A stretch of DNA of 64,000 nucleotides from contig NZ_CP096980.1 in NCBI RefSeq assembly GCF_002006355.2, positions 2,480,001 to 2,544,000 of the forward strand, read 5' to 3'. Below are positions 34,372-42,903 of the stretch, piece after piece. Position 1 is the first letter of the stretch; every line of letters begins with the position of its first letter. Origin of the DNA: Clostridium felsineum DSM 794. Its GTDB lineage: Bacteria; Bacillota; Clostridia; Clostridiales; Clostridiaceae. The position numbers and the translations under genes were made by a program. The notes beneath the pieces are model-generated. The model was given only the letters and a program-made list of their open reading frames with translations, had not been told where the DNA came from and did not search any database.

Positions 34372-35586
34372 CTATATTGAATTATCAAATATACTCTTTA
34401 AATCATTTTTAAAATTTTGAAAAAATCCACCTAACTTTACGTCTCTATCACAATACACCTTAACTTTTCCTGCATATTTTCCATTTACATAGTATTCGGC
34501 ATACCCTATATATGAACCCTTCTTAAGTTCCTTATCCTTTTTATCTATTTTATATAAACATCTATTAGTTATATTGCATTTATCACCTCTAGGTACCACA
34601 ATAGATAAATCATCTGCTGCTTTTATTAAAAAGAACTTATCACCTTTTTTGTTTAAAGGAACCTTCTTAACAATACTGTCTTTTTCAACCACTTTTTTAG
34701 CTGAAAACTTTGAAAATCCATAATTCATAAGCATAGAAGCATCTTTATTTCTAACTTTGTATGTAGGTGCTCCCATTATTATTGCAAGCATTCTGACATT
34801 ATCTTTTACTGCTGTAGCACTTATACAATACTTAGCTTCATCAGTAAAACCTGTTTTTAATCCATCACAACCCTTAAAAAATCTTACTAGCTTATTGTGG
34901 TTTACAAGACCTATGGGACTCTTTCTTCCTTCACTTATAGTCTCCATATAAGTTCCCGTATATTTTAAAATTTTGGGATGTTTCAATAACTCACGTGACA
35001 TAATTGAAATATCATACGCTGTAGTCATATGACCATCAGCGTTTAATCCGGTACAATTTTTAAAGCTAGTATCCTTCATTCCAAGTTCTTGAGCTCTTTT
35101 ATTCATCATATTTACAAAGTTTGCTTGACTGCCACCAAGATACTCTGACATAGCAACCGCTGCATCATTTCCAGATGCTATAGCAATTCCCTTTAAAAGT
35201 TCCTCAACAGTTCTAACTTCTCCAGTATCTAAAAGCATGGAACTTCCGCCCATTTTTTTAGCTTCTTCACTTATAGTCACTTTATCAGAAAGCTTAATTT
35301 TGCCACTATCTACAGCTTCCATAGTAAGTAACATTGTCATTATCTTGGTAACTGATGCTGGTGCAAATTTTTCATGTGAATTTTTTTCGTAAATAACAGC
35401 TCCTGTTGAAGGTTCTAGAAGTATTGCAGATTTGGCATCCACATTGATACCAGAAGTATCACTTGGAACCTTACCTTCTGCATCATTCTTAGGTTCAAAT
35501 GCTTTTACACTAAACGGTAAAAATAAACTTTGAAGAAATAATAGCAATAATACTATAACCCCAACGGTAATTCCCCTTTTTTTCAT
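34372..35586 (-). CDS. dacF: D-alanyl-D-alanine carboxypeptidase DacF
   Basis: 404 residues: signal peptide, S11 peptidase domain with SVTKIM (SxxK), ASGNDAAVAMSEY (SxN) and DGLKTGFTDEA (KTG), and a C-terminal beta domain with a short amphipathic end (FFQNFKNDLKSIFDNSI) that may tether it to the membrane. Its position next to purine nucleoside phosphorylase and xerD matches the dacF neighbourhood of other endospore formers, where it helps control spore-cortex cross-linking. Confidence 0.9.
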   Translation of the reverse strand: MKKRGITVGVIVLLLLFLQSLFLPFSVKAFEPKNDAEGKVPSDTSGINVDAKSAILLEPSTGAVIYEKNSHEKFAPASVTKIMTMLLTMEAVDSGKIKLSDKVTISEEAKKMGGSSMLLDTGEVRTVEELLKGIAIASGNDAAVAMSEYLGGSQANFVNMMNKRAQELGMKDTSFKNCTGLNADGHMTTAYDISIMSRELLKHPKILKYTGTYMETISEGRKSPIGLVNHNKLVRFFKGCDGLKTGFTDEAKYCISATAVKDNVRMLAIIMGAPTYKVRNKDASMLMNYGFSKFSAKKVVEKDSIVKKVPLNKKGDKFFLIKAADDLSIVVPRGDKCNITNRCLYKIDKKDKELKKGSYIGYAEYYVNGKYAGKVKVYCDRDVKLGGFFQNFKNDLKSIFDNSI

Positions 35587-35687
35587 TTATGTATCATCCT
35601 CTCTAACAATATCGATTTTACAAATTTATTTTTACCATATCGTCAGAAATTATCACATAAATGAAACATTTTTTAGTGCCATTTTTT

Positions 35688-36494
35688 CTATATTATTGCT
35701 GTTACAAGTCTGGTAAATTTGTCCTTTACCTTATTTGAAGTTTCCATTACCTCTTTATGATCTAAAGGTTTATCAAGTATTCCCGCAGCCATATTCGTTA
35801 TACATGATATACCTATAACTTTAATACTACAGTGATTTGCTGCTATAACTTCTGGAACTGTAGACATTCCAACAGCATCTCCTCCAAGTAGTCTAATCAT
35901 TTTTATTTCAGCTGGTGTTTCGTAATTGGGACCAGACATCATAACATAAATTCCCTTAACAACATCTACTCCAATTTTATCTGCTATTCTCCTGGTTTCT
36001 TCTACCATATCCTTATCATATGCATTGGACATATCCGGAAATCTTGGTCCCATTTCATCACAATTTTTACCTATTAACGGATTTATTCCTGCAAAATTTA
36101 TGTGATCCTCTATAATCATTAAATCTCCTGGTTTAAATGATGTATTTACTCCTCCTGCAGCATTTGTAACTATAAGTTTTTTTATGCCAATGCTTTTCAT
36201 TATGTAAATAGGTAATGCTAAGGATTCCATTTTATTTCCTTCATAATAATGAAATCTTCCTTGCATCATAACAACATTTTTTTCATTTAACTTTCCAAAT
36301 ACAAATTGTCCTGCATGCCCCTTCACCGTTGAAGTTGGAAGATTAGGTACATCACTATATTTTATAATCTTCTTTTCACTTAACTTGTCTGCAAGTTCCC
36401 CTAATCCAGAGCCAAGTATTATTCCTACCTCTGGTGTTTGTTGTATTTTCTCCTTAATGTAATTAGAACTTTCCTCCACAGTTTTTATGTTCAA
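35688..36494 (-). CDS. punA: Purine nucleoside phosphorylase
   Basis: 268 residues. The trimeric PNP family blocks are present: GIILGSGLG, GHAGQFVFG, RFHYYEG, TNAAGGVN, GPNYETPAEI and SCITNMAAG. The enzyme splits purine nucleosides with phosphate to give base and ribose-1-phosphate. It starts at TTG with AAAGGGGAG upstream. In spore formers it usually neighbours xerD, as here. Confidence 0.95.
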   Translation of the reverse strand: MNIKTVEESSNYIKEKIQQTPEVGIILGSGLGELADKLSEKKIIKYSDVPNLPTSTVKGHAGQFVFGKLNEKNVVMMQGRFHYYEGNKMESLALPIYIMKSIGIKKLIVTNAAGGVNTSFKPGDLMIIEDHINFAGINPLIGKNCDEMGPRFPDMSNAYDKDMVEETRRIADKIGVDVVKGIYVMMSGPNYETPAEIKMIRLLGGDAVGMSTVPEVIAANHCSIKVIGISCITNMAAGILDKPLDHKEVMETSNKVKDKFTRLVTAII

Positions 36495-36544
36495 TTATAT
36501 TCTCCCCTTTATTTTATAATCATATTATTAATTATTGTTCCCTA

Positions 36545-37423
36545 TTATGCTCTAGGATGAGTTTTTTTGTAAACTTCTGCAATTCTTGTATTTCTATACA
36601 TACCAGAATAAATTTGCGTTGTTGCCATGTCTCTATGCCCTAAAAGCTCCTGTATGGTTTTTATATCAGCTCCATTTTGAAGTAAATGAACTGCAAATGA
36701 ATGTCGTAAAGTATATGCATTAATCTTCTTTTTTATACCAGAATCTTCTGCATAATGTTTAATTATTTTCCAAAAACCTTGACGCGTCATTTTATCACCT
36801 TGAAGGTTAAAGAAAAGATAATCTGCATTATTAACATTTAATTTTGTTCTTATTTTTAAATATGTTTCAAGACATTTAACTGCATATGATCCCATAGGTA
36901 TTATTCTTTCTTTATTTTTTATACCTCGACACTTTATGTAAGACAATTTTAAATTTATATCATAAATAGTTAAATTTAAAAGCTCTGTTATTTTCATTCC
37001 TGTAGCATACATTATCTCAAGCATCGTCTTATCTCTTATTCCCTTATTTGTACAAACATCTGGTCTTGCCAAAAGTTCTTCTACCTCTTCTATTGTAAGA
37101 ATATCCGGAAAATTCCTTCTTATTTTGGGAACTTCATATTGTATAACGGGATTATCTTGCCTTATTCCCTTTATTTCTAGATATTTAAAAAAATTTCTTA
37201 TTGACACTATATTTCTTACAATTGAACTATTAGCACGTCCACTTTTTTGCAAATATTGTACATATGACATTATTGTAACTACATCTACATCTTCAAATTT
37301 TTCTTCATTTTCATCTAAAAAATCATAAAACTTTTTTATATCTCGTTCATATGCATCAATTGTATTCAAACTAAGATTCTTTTTCTTAATTTCCGCAAAG
37401 TATTGTTCAACAAAATTATTCAT
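36545..37423 (-). CDS. xerD: XerD-type tyrosine recombinase
   Basis: About 292 residues. The core-binding domain (FVEQYFAEIKKKNLSLNTIDAYERD) is followed by a catalytic domain with HxxR in TLRHSFAVHLLQNG, GHRDMATTQIYSGM with the nucleophile Tyr, and the first Arg position occupied by Lys in ATGMKITELLNL. The replacement of that usually invariant Arg by Lys is notable. It is the chromosomal dimer-resolution type enzyme by length and context. The ATG at 37423 follows GGGAG. Confidence 0.87.
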   Translation of the reverse strand: MNNFVEQYFAEIKKKNLSLNTIDAYERDIKKFYDFLDENEEKFEDVDVVTIMSYVQYLQKSGRANSSIVRNIVSIRNFFKYLEIKGIRQDNPVIQYEVPKIRRNFPDILTIEEVEELLARPDVCTNKGIRDKTMLEIMYATGMKITELLNLTIYDINLKLSYIKCRGIKNKERIIPMGSYAVKCLETYLKIRTKLNVNNADYLFFNLQGDKMTRQGFWKIIKHYAEDSGIKKKINAYTLRHSFAVHLLQNGADIKTIQELLGHRDMATTQIYSGMYRNTRIAEVYKKTHPRA

Positions 37424-37441
37424 TACAAGATCTCCCATTTT

Positions 37442-37669
37442 TTAATTATAACCTTCTAAAAGTCTAAAAAAATATATATATCTCAATATCAATTGTTTAC
37501 TGCAATTAAATATATTATATACGAAATAAGTTCCACTACTATTAGTATTCTTTTGAACAATGTAAGTTAGTATTTTATCTATTATATCTGGAATTAATAT
37601 GCCAAAAATTATTAAAATAAAAAAGCACTTAAGAAAAGTTATCATAAACTCGGCTAAATATTTGCTCAT
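37442..37669 (-). CDS. Small membrane protein between spoIIM and xerD
   Basis: 75 residues with one strong N-terminal membrane helix (about 8-32) and a second hydrophobic stretch near the C-terminus. Its place between spoIIM and xerD matches the short DUF4227/YqzK-like gene found there in other spore formers, but sequence similarity could not be confirmed. Its start overlaps the spoIIM stop by 4 bases. Confidence 0.65.
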   Translation of the reverse strand: MSKYLAEFMITFLKCFFILIIFGILIPDIIDKILTYIVQKNTNSSGTYFVYNIFNCSKQLILRYIYFFRLLEGYN

Positions 37670-38316
37670 AAAAATATACTTCCCGAAAATTGCATTGCTG
37701 TGAGTTTAACTATATTAGGTGTACAATATGTCTCAAATATAACCCCCATTCCCATAAATATTCCTGCAAATAAAAATATTAAGGAATATGAGCTTATTTT
37801 ACTAAAGATTCTGTTTCTTAAGCCATCATTAAATCCATACTTTACTATTCCCATAGAAAACTCCATGGCTATAACTGATATAAACAAAATACAAGGTATG
37901 TAAATCAAATTTTGAGGCAAAATTCCTAAGAATGCCATTGTAATACCTTTAACACCAAGACTATTAACAAAGAAAGTTATTGTAAACCCAAGTGTAAATC
38001 CCTTTAAAAAATCAATAATCAAAATTACTGGTATACCTAACATCGTAAGACCTAAAAACCATATAATTAATATTAGAGGTATGTTATTTTTGAAGGTTTC
38101 TAATAAGACACTATTATAGTTTATAATGCTAGTCCCACTAGTTTTTGTAAAACTTAAGATGTAGTTCATTAAATCATTTTTTTCATAACTATTCATATAT
38201 TTTACTGTATAAACACCTATTACAAACCCTATACCTATGCTTAAAGAACTTATGATATATAACCAAAATCTCCCTCTTATATGATTACTTATTGCTTCAG
38301 CTATATTAATTTTCAA
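37666..38316 (-). CDS. spoIIM: Stage II sporulation protein M
   Basis: 216 residues with five membrane helices and the family blocks RGRFWLYIISSLSIGIGFVIG, WFLGLTMLGIPVILIIDFLKG and GILPQNLIYIP. SpoIIM is part of the SpoIIDMP complex that removes septal peptidoglycan during engulfment. The start is TTG with AAGGGTGAG upstream. It heads a short operon with the small membrane gene and xerD. Confidence 0.93.
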   Translation of the reverse strand: MKINIAEAISNHIRGRFWLYIISSLSIGIGFVIGVYTVKYMNSYEKNDLMNYILSFTKTSGTSIINYNSVLLETFKNNIPLILIIWFLGLTMLGIPVILIIDFLKGFTLGFTITFFVNSLGVKGITMAFLGILPQNLIYIPCILFISVIAMEFSMGIVKYGFNDGLRNRIFSKISSYSLIFLFAGIFMGMGVIFETYCTPNIVKLTAMQFSGSIFL

Positions 38317-38547
38317 ATCATCTCACCCTTTCTTTCTATCACTATAATAAATAATATGATATCAAAAAAAAGTTTATGCACCATTTTTAAATTAACTATA
38401 GACTTATCATATATTCCTAAAAAGAAGTGCTCACATAAAATCTTTTATGGAGCAGAATGTAAAAGCATTTTGGTAATATATATATATAAATAAATTTTAC
38501 TATTAAATCCTTCTTTTGTAAATGTGCATTTTGCTATGCTTCATTCT

Positions 38548-38700
38548 TTAAACCTTCTTATTGTGAAGCTTTTTTTCATTAATTTGTATTCTTCTTTCAA
38601 GTTCATCCGCCCTACCTGCTGCTTTAATACATCCTATGACACCTATTAGAACAATTACACACAAAACTACTGCTACTACAATTAAAAATTTAATTACCAT
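38548..38700 (-). CDS. 50-residue membrane protein, candidate
   Basis: A short frame starting MVIKFLIVVAVVLCVIVL and ending EKKLHNKKV: one membrane helix and then an amphipathic, charged helix (AGRADELERRIQ). Its composition is protein-like and the helix is well formed, but the ribosome-binding site is weak (GGTG). It lies on the native side of the spo0A attachment site. Confidence 0.45.
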   Translation of the reverse strand: MVIKFLIVVAVVLCVIVLIGVIGCIKAAGRADELERRIQINEKKLHNKKV

Positions 38701-38993
38701 AATTTATTCACCAACCATAACTTTATATAATGGACCATATACTCCTCTATATATTCTCCAATATTACAATTTTTAATCATATTGATGAAAAATTCAAAAA
38801 CCCCTTAAACTATTTTTTCTAGTAAAATTTTATTATACAGTTTATTTCATAATTGAAGTATATTATCATAGCATTTATTTGTCAATTAATAATTCAACAT
38901 TTGCAAGAATTCTTTTAAATATATTATCAAATATCTATACATTTAATTCAAACGATTATAATTTAGTTCAATAAATATAAACCAATTACAAAA

Positions 38994-39029
38994 ACCTCCA
39001 AAATTCATATTTCAATGAACCTTGGAGGT
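38994..39029 (-). terminator. Displaced native spo0A terminator
   Basis: An 8-bp stem, ACCTCCAA (38994-39001) and TTGGAGGT (39022-39029), is followed by T6 on the minus strand. It lies 40 bases beyond the spo0A 3' remnant, exactly where the terminator of an uninterrupted spo0A would be. Confidence 0.75.
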
Positions 39030-39068
39030 GTAATTCTTTATTATATAAAGTTAATTTTTAATAATTCT

Positions 39069-39181
39069 TTAATGTTAACTTAGCTAACTTTATTTTTAAG
39101 TCTTAATTTATCAGCAACCATAGCTATGAATTCACTATTTGTAGGCTTACCTTTTCCGTTATTTATAGTGTATCCAAATAA
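39069..39181 (-). repeat. Left attachment repeat: spo0A 3'-end remnant
   Basis: 113 bases identical to 47942-48054 except C39118 versus T47991. Read on the minus strand it encodes the last residues of Spo0A with its stop codon, but no start. This copy has Val in AMVADKLRLK, which as I recall matches B. subtilis Spo0A; the working gene has Ile. It marks one end of the integrated island. Confidence 0.92.
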
Positions 39182-39390
39182 AACAAAACATTTAAACTAT
39201 CTTTTTCTTAAATATTTATTGGTATTACTTTTATTAATATTTTATATAAAAAAATGTAATTTATTGATATTTTTATTCTAGCATTATTACAATAAAAAGT
39301 AAAGTAATTTTAAACAATACTGTTTTTTAGATTTTACTATATATTAATGTAGAAACTCAATACAACTATATAAAAAATTAATTTTCTTTA

Positions 39391-39711
39391 TTATACCAAT
39401 CTTAAATAATCATCTTCCCCTTCTCCTTGTAAATTGTATATAGCTTCATACTCTGCAAATGTTGTTTCTTCATATTCTAATCTTACTTTTGCGGAAATGT
39501 ATTTACGCTGCTCATTTTCAGTAGCATGCCAAGTATTTATCACATAAGATACACTATGAAATTCATATTTAATATTTTCAAAAACAACATTTCGAAAAAA
39601 ATCTTTAAAGTCCTCTTCATCTTCTTTTTTATATTCGCTAAGATAAAAATTCAAATCTCTCATTACCATTTCTTTTACATTATATTTACGTAACCATTGT
39701 TCCAATTCCAT
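39391..39711 (-). CDS. Probable immunity protein for the adjacent toxin
   Basis: 106 residues, strongly acidic (DEEDFKDFF, EYEETTFAEYEA, QGEGEDDYL), no signal peptide and no membrane segment. It follows the polymorphic toxin gene by 17 bases, with an AGG-type site. A small acidic cytoplasmic protein directly downstream of a toxin gene is the standard arrangement of an immunity gene. No immunity family was recognised, so the call rests on context. Confidence 0.6.
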   Translation of the reverse strand: MELEQWLRKYNVKEMVMRDLNFYLSEYKKEDEEDFKDFFRNVVFENIKYEFHSVSYVINTWHATENEQRKYISAKVRLEYEETTFAEYEAIYNLQGEGEDDYLRLV

Positions 39712-39728
39712 TTTTTTATACCTCCAAA

Positions 39729-40790
39729 TTAATGTAATGCCTTATCAAACAAATCAAAAACTATATCTCCATTACTACTTTCATATCCATATATTCTAAA
39801 ATCACCATATTCCTTATTTTTAACTTTTATTTCATAAGTATATTTTCCTTTTAATGGTTTACCTTTTAACTTTTTTATTCCATTTTGACCTTGAGCACCA
39901 ACAATTCCTTTATCCTTTGCTTTTTCAAAGGCTTCAATACCCTTTTGCCCCCATTTTTTCTTTACATCTTTTATTGCCTTTGGAGCAATTTCACTTGGCT
40001 TATTGTAACTGCCTTTCATCTCACTAAAATAAAAATTACCTTTAGAAAAATCACTACCCATATTATAAAGTGAAGACCCAAACACTCCTATTCCATGTCC
40101 AGCTAATGCAATTCCAGCACTTTCTACTAATGGTACTGCTGGTGCAGCCGCTCCATCTGTAGCCACTGTTAATGCTCCAGCACCAAGTCCTCCAAATCCC
40201 ATAATAGACAGTCCACCAAAAAGCTCAACCGTACCTTGTGCTAATCCCTCTATGTCTCCAAATGTTTTACCATACTGATATGCTGCTAAAACTCCATACC
40301 TGTTTTCATTCTCTAAATTGTATCTTAATCTTTTATCATTATACAAGCCTGTAAGATTCGGTATATTTAACGCTAAATTATCAGAAATAGAAACCATCGC
40401 ACCTAAGCCAAAATACCCTATAACCTTTTCCATATTACTTATATTATCTTTTGAATCTTTAACTTTTGAGAAATCTTCTTTTCCTCTAATTATAGTATTT
40501 AATTTTATATTATTGTAACTATCTTTATCTGCTCTTATTATAGCATCTTTTGCACTATTTAATTGTATTGATAAATTATATAATGTATCTGTTATTTCTT
40601 TCCCTGATTTTAATGTATCATTTATATTTCTTTGTATTTTTATTGATGAATCACCTATATATGCATTTTCAATTCCACCTTGTGCTTGTCTTAATTTATT
40701 TATTATATTACCAAACTTATCGCCCATCTGTCTAAATTTAGATATCATGGAATCCATAATTAGTACTTCCATCTTTATTTTGTCTGCCAA
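39729..40790 (-). CDS. T7-type polymorphic toxin with RelE/ParE-like C-terminal domain
   Basis: 353 residues. The N-terminal 95 form a WXG100/LXG-like helical hairpin (ISKFRQMGDKFGNIINKLRQ, SIKIQRNINDTLKSGKEITD). The centre is a Gly/Ala-rich hydrophobic pretoxin segment (about 185-245). The last 60 (KKLKGKPLKGKYTYEI, YGDFRIYGYES, DIVFDLFDKALH) follow the strand pattern of RelE/ParE-like ribonucleases. It would be exported by a type VII system (none in this window) to poison competitors. The start is TTG with AAGGAAG upstream. The RelE-like call is by eye. Confidence 0.62.
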   Translation of the reverse strand: MADKIKMEVLIMDSMISKFRQMGDKFGNIINKLRQAQGGIENAYIGDSSIKIQRNINDTLKSGKEITDTLYNLSIQLNSAKDAIIRADKDSYNNIKLNTIIRGKEDFSKVKDSKDNISNMEKVIGYFGLGAMVSISDNLALNIPNLTGLYNDKRLRYNLENENRYGVLAAYQYGKTFGDIEGLAQGTVELFGGLSIMGFGGLGAGALTVATDGAAAPAVPLVESAGIALAGHGIGVFGSSLYNMGSDFSKGNFYFSEMKGSYNKPSEIAPKAIKDVKKKWGQKGIEAFEKAKDKGIVGAQGQNGIKKLKGKPLKGKYTYEIKVKNKEYGDFRIYGYESSNGDIVFDLFDKALH

Positions 40791-40912
40791 TTTACCACTT
40801 CTTCCTTGGTTATATCTTTATATATAATAATATTTTTCCAAGTTATTATCAAGTATTTTTTAATGTTACTAAATTTTATATTAAATCAGCTAAAATAAAA
40901 TTTTATAAAACG

Positions 40913-40962
40913 AAAAGTTGTGCAAGCCTCAAAGGTTTCCCTTCATTGCTTTCACAACTTTT
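40913..40962. terminator. Terminator hairpin between two island genes
   Basis: 10-bp arms, AAAAGTTGTG (40913-40922) and CACAACTTTT (40953-40962), with a 30-nt loop that can pair further internally, flanked by A and T runs. It ends the 41019 gene on the minus strand. Confidence 0.65.
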
Positions 40963-41018
40963 TTACTACACCGTTTAGACTATATACCTTAATAAATAGT
41001 TACCATAAAATCATCAAT

Positions 41019-41522
41019 TTATTTTTTTCTCTCTGCAAAGTAATGTTCTGCTGCTTTTTTAACAGAAGTATCATCTATTTGACTTAAACGTGAGGCTTTA
41101 CTTCTAATATTTTTAGGAAAAATTTCAAGTGCCTCATCTGTTTCCTCTTCTCGCGATATTTTACAATTTATAAAATTATATTTATTTCCTCTTTTTTCTA
41201 TAGTAACAAATGCAGGGAATACCCCACCTGTACCTTCTGTTACTTTATTGTCCTTCAGATAATATTCTTCTGCCACTAACCATATATATACTTTTATTTT
41301 TTTCCCTTGTTGGTCAAAATCTATAACTTTATAATCACAAAACGGTTTACCACCAAAATATGTTTTTATTGATGTTGGTTCAACATTATGTTTTATTATT
41401 TTATCAAGAGTATAACTTGGTATAGGTACTTTTCTAGAAGATTTCTTATAAAAATAAGTAGCAATTCCAATACATAATATAATTAAAACAAAATATAGTA
41501 CTAACTTTTTTTTAGAAAACAT
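41019..41522 (-). CDS. Hypothetical membrane-anchored protein
   Basis: 167 residues: one N-terminal membrane helix (about 6-25), then a soluble domain with a beta-rich core (KIKVYIWLVAEEYYLKDN, GGVFPAFVTIEKRGNKYNFINCKI) and a C-terminal helix. The outside location suggests a wall-zone or surface function. No family was recognised. An AGG site lies near the ATG. It is transcribed away from the amidase gene. Confidence 0.62.
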   Translation of the reverse strand: MFSKKKLVLYFVLIILCIGIATYFYKKSSRKVPIPSYTLDKIIKHNVEPTSIKTYFGGKPFCDYKVIDFDQQGKKIKVYIWLVAEEYYLKDNKVTEGTGGVFPAFVTIEKRGNKYNFINCKISREEETDEALEIFPKNIRSKASRLSQIDDTSVKKAAEHYFAERKK

Positions 41523-41618
41523 TATAATTTACCTCACATTATTAAATTTTTTGAAAACATCTAAAGGATTTTTATTACAAAAATAGAATATACTTGTGTA
41601 TTTATTATATTATCTTAT

Positions 41619-41635
41619 TTTACATTTGATGTAAA
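41619..41635. promoter_or_regulatory. Palindromic operator candidate ahead of the amidase gene
   Basis: TTTACAT-TTG-ATGTAAA, perfect 7-bp arms, lies 60 bases before the amidase start and between two divergent genes. It could be a binding site for a dimeric regulator; none was identified. Confidence 0.35.
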
Positions 41636-41695
41636 GTAAATATTTTAATTTTAAATACAAGTTATTAAATTCATTATGTTAGGAGAAATTAATCA

Positions 41696-42892
41696 ATGAA
41701 AATGAAATCTTTAAAAATACTTTTATGCGTAACTTTAACTGTTTCTAGCTTTTGGGGAAATTATACAACTTATGCAAAAGCATTTACAAATTCCACACAA
41801 GTCTTAAATAATAGTGATTTAAATAAAGTTAAATCAAATATTAACAAAGTACTATCTTCAAAATATGAAGTAATGAAAACATGGAAAGTTAGTAATTTGA
41901 ATGATGTAATTAATAATTCAGCACTACTAGATTTAATTAACAAACATAATACTTTCGATGCTTCATGGTATAAAAAATTTAATTTTAAAATAAATAGTTA
42001 CAACCCATCTGTTAATATAGACAGTATATCTAAAACATCATCTAATACTTATGTATTAAATATTACATATGATGTAACATTTAGAGTTAATACTAGTAAT
42101 TCTGACTCAAGAGCTGATGATAAAAAGATAGTAGAAATTAAATTTGAAAATAACAATTGGTACATAACAAAACTTCTGGATGTAGATAAATATAATAATA
42201 GTAGTAGTAGTAAAAACTATAAGAAAGTTAATAATTTAATTAAAGCCGATAATACTGTTAATGTTATTGAATCTTCTGATTACACCAACGAGATTAATTC
42301 AGAAACAAACGACATTAATGATATGTCTAGCAATATAGACGAATATTATAATAATGTTAGAGACTATTGTATCTCTAGTAAAAATACTAAAAATGATATA
42401 GTAACCTCCAAACAACAAATTTTAAAAGCAAGTAATTATTCTGGCTACAACAGTGCTGCTGCTGTAGATTATGCTCACAGATATGCAATAAGTCCAAATC
42501 CTTGGTATAGATATTATGAAGATGACGATTGTACAAATTTTGCTTCTCAAATTGTTAATGCGGGTGGTGTTCCAACTACATGGACATGGTATTCATCTAT
42601 GCCAACTAGATTAAGTCCAGCATGGTATTGTGTTGTACCATTTTTTGACTATATGGTTAGCAATGGCTATGCAAGTGCTCCTGATGGTGGTTGTAGACAC
42701 GCCCAATTAGGTGACATTTTACAATTATCTAGAAACCCTGGAACATGGACTCATACAATTATTGTAACTAAAATAGATAGCAACTATATGTATTATTCCG
42801 CTCATAGTGTTTCAAGATATGATGAACCTGTCATTACCGCATTTACTGAAAAAAATTACAAGTTTATCAGATTACTAAAATTCTGGCACTAA
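41696..42892 (+). CDS. Exported protein with Amidase_6-type (NlpC/P60-like) domain
   Basis: 398 residues. A signal peptide (first 30), then an Asn/Ser-rich region of about 200 residues, and a C-terminal amidase domain from about 255: YAHRYAISPNPWYRYYEDDDCTNFASQ with the probable catalytic Cys, and THTIIVTKID with the probable His. This domain is common in clostridial exported proteins and is thought to cut peptidoglycan or other amide bonds. An AGGAG site lies before the ATG. An IS1182 copy begins 12 bases after the stop. Confidence 0.82.
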   Translation: MKMKSLKILLCVTLTVSSFWGNYTTYAKAFTNSTQVLNNSDLNKVKSNINKVLSSKYEVMKTWKVSNLNDVINNSALLDLINKHNTFDASWYKKFNFKINSYNPSVNIDSISKTSSNTYVLNITYDVTFRVNTSNSDSRADDKKIVEIKFENNNWYITKLLDVDKYNNSSSSKNYKKVNNLIKADNTVNVIESSDYTNEINSETNDINDMSSNIDEYYNNVRDYCISSKNTKNDIVTSKQQILKASNYSGYNSAAAVDYAHRYAISPNPWYRYYEDDDCTNFASQIVNAGGVPTTWTWYSSMPTRLSPAWYCVVPFFDYMVSNGYASAPDGGCRHAQLGDILQLSRNPGTWTHTIIVTKIDSNYMYYSAHSVSRYDEPVITAFTEKNYKFIRLLKFWH

Positions 42893-42903
42893 AAATTATT
42901 AAA

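Larger units (their letters stand above)
38701..39390. other. Gene-free interval with the native spo0A end and island left edge
   Basis: No supported gene is seen. The interval holds, in order, AT-rich sequence, the displaced spo0A terminator (38994-39029), the 113-bp spo0A 3' remnant (39069-39181) and 200 bases of very AT-rich island DNA up to the first island gene. Confidence 0.7.

Noticed and set aside
36495..36544. Purine riboswitch ahead of punA
   Set aside because: The gap is only 50 bases, too short for the aptamer, and lacks its conserved loops.
39069..39181. A second spo0A gene
   Set aside because: Only the last 113 bases are present, with no receiver domain or start; it is an attachment-site remnant.
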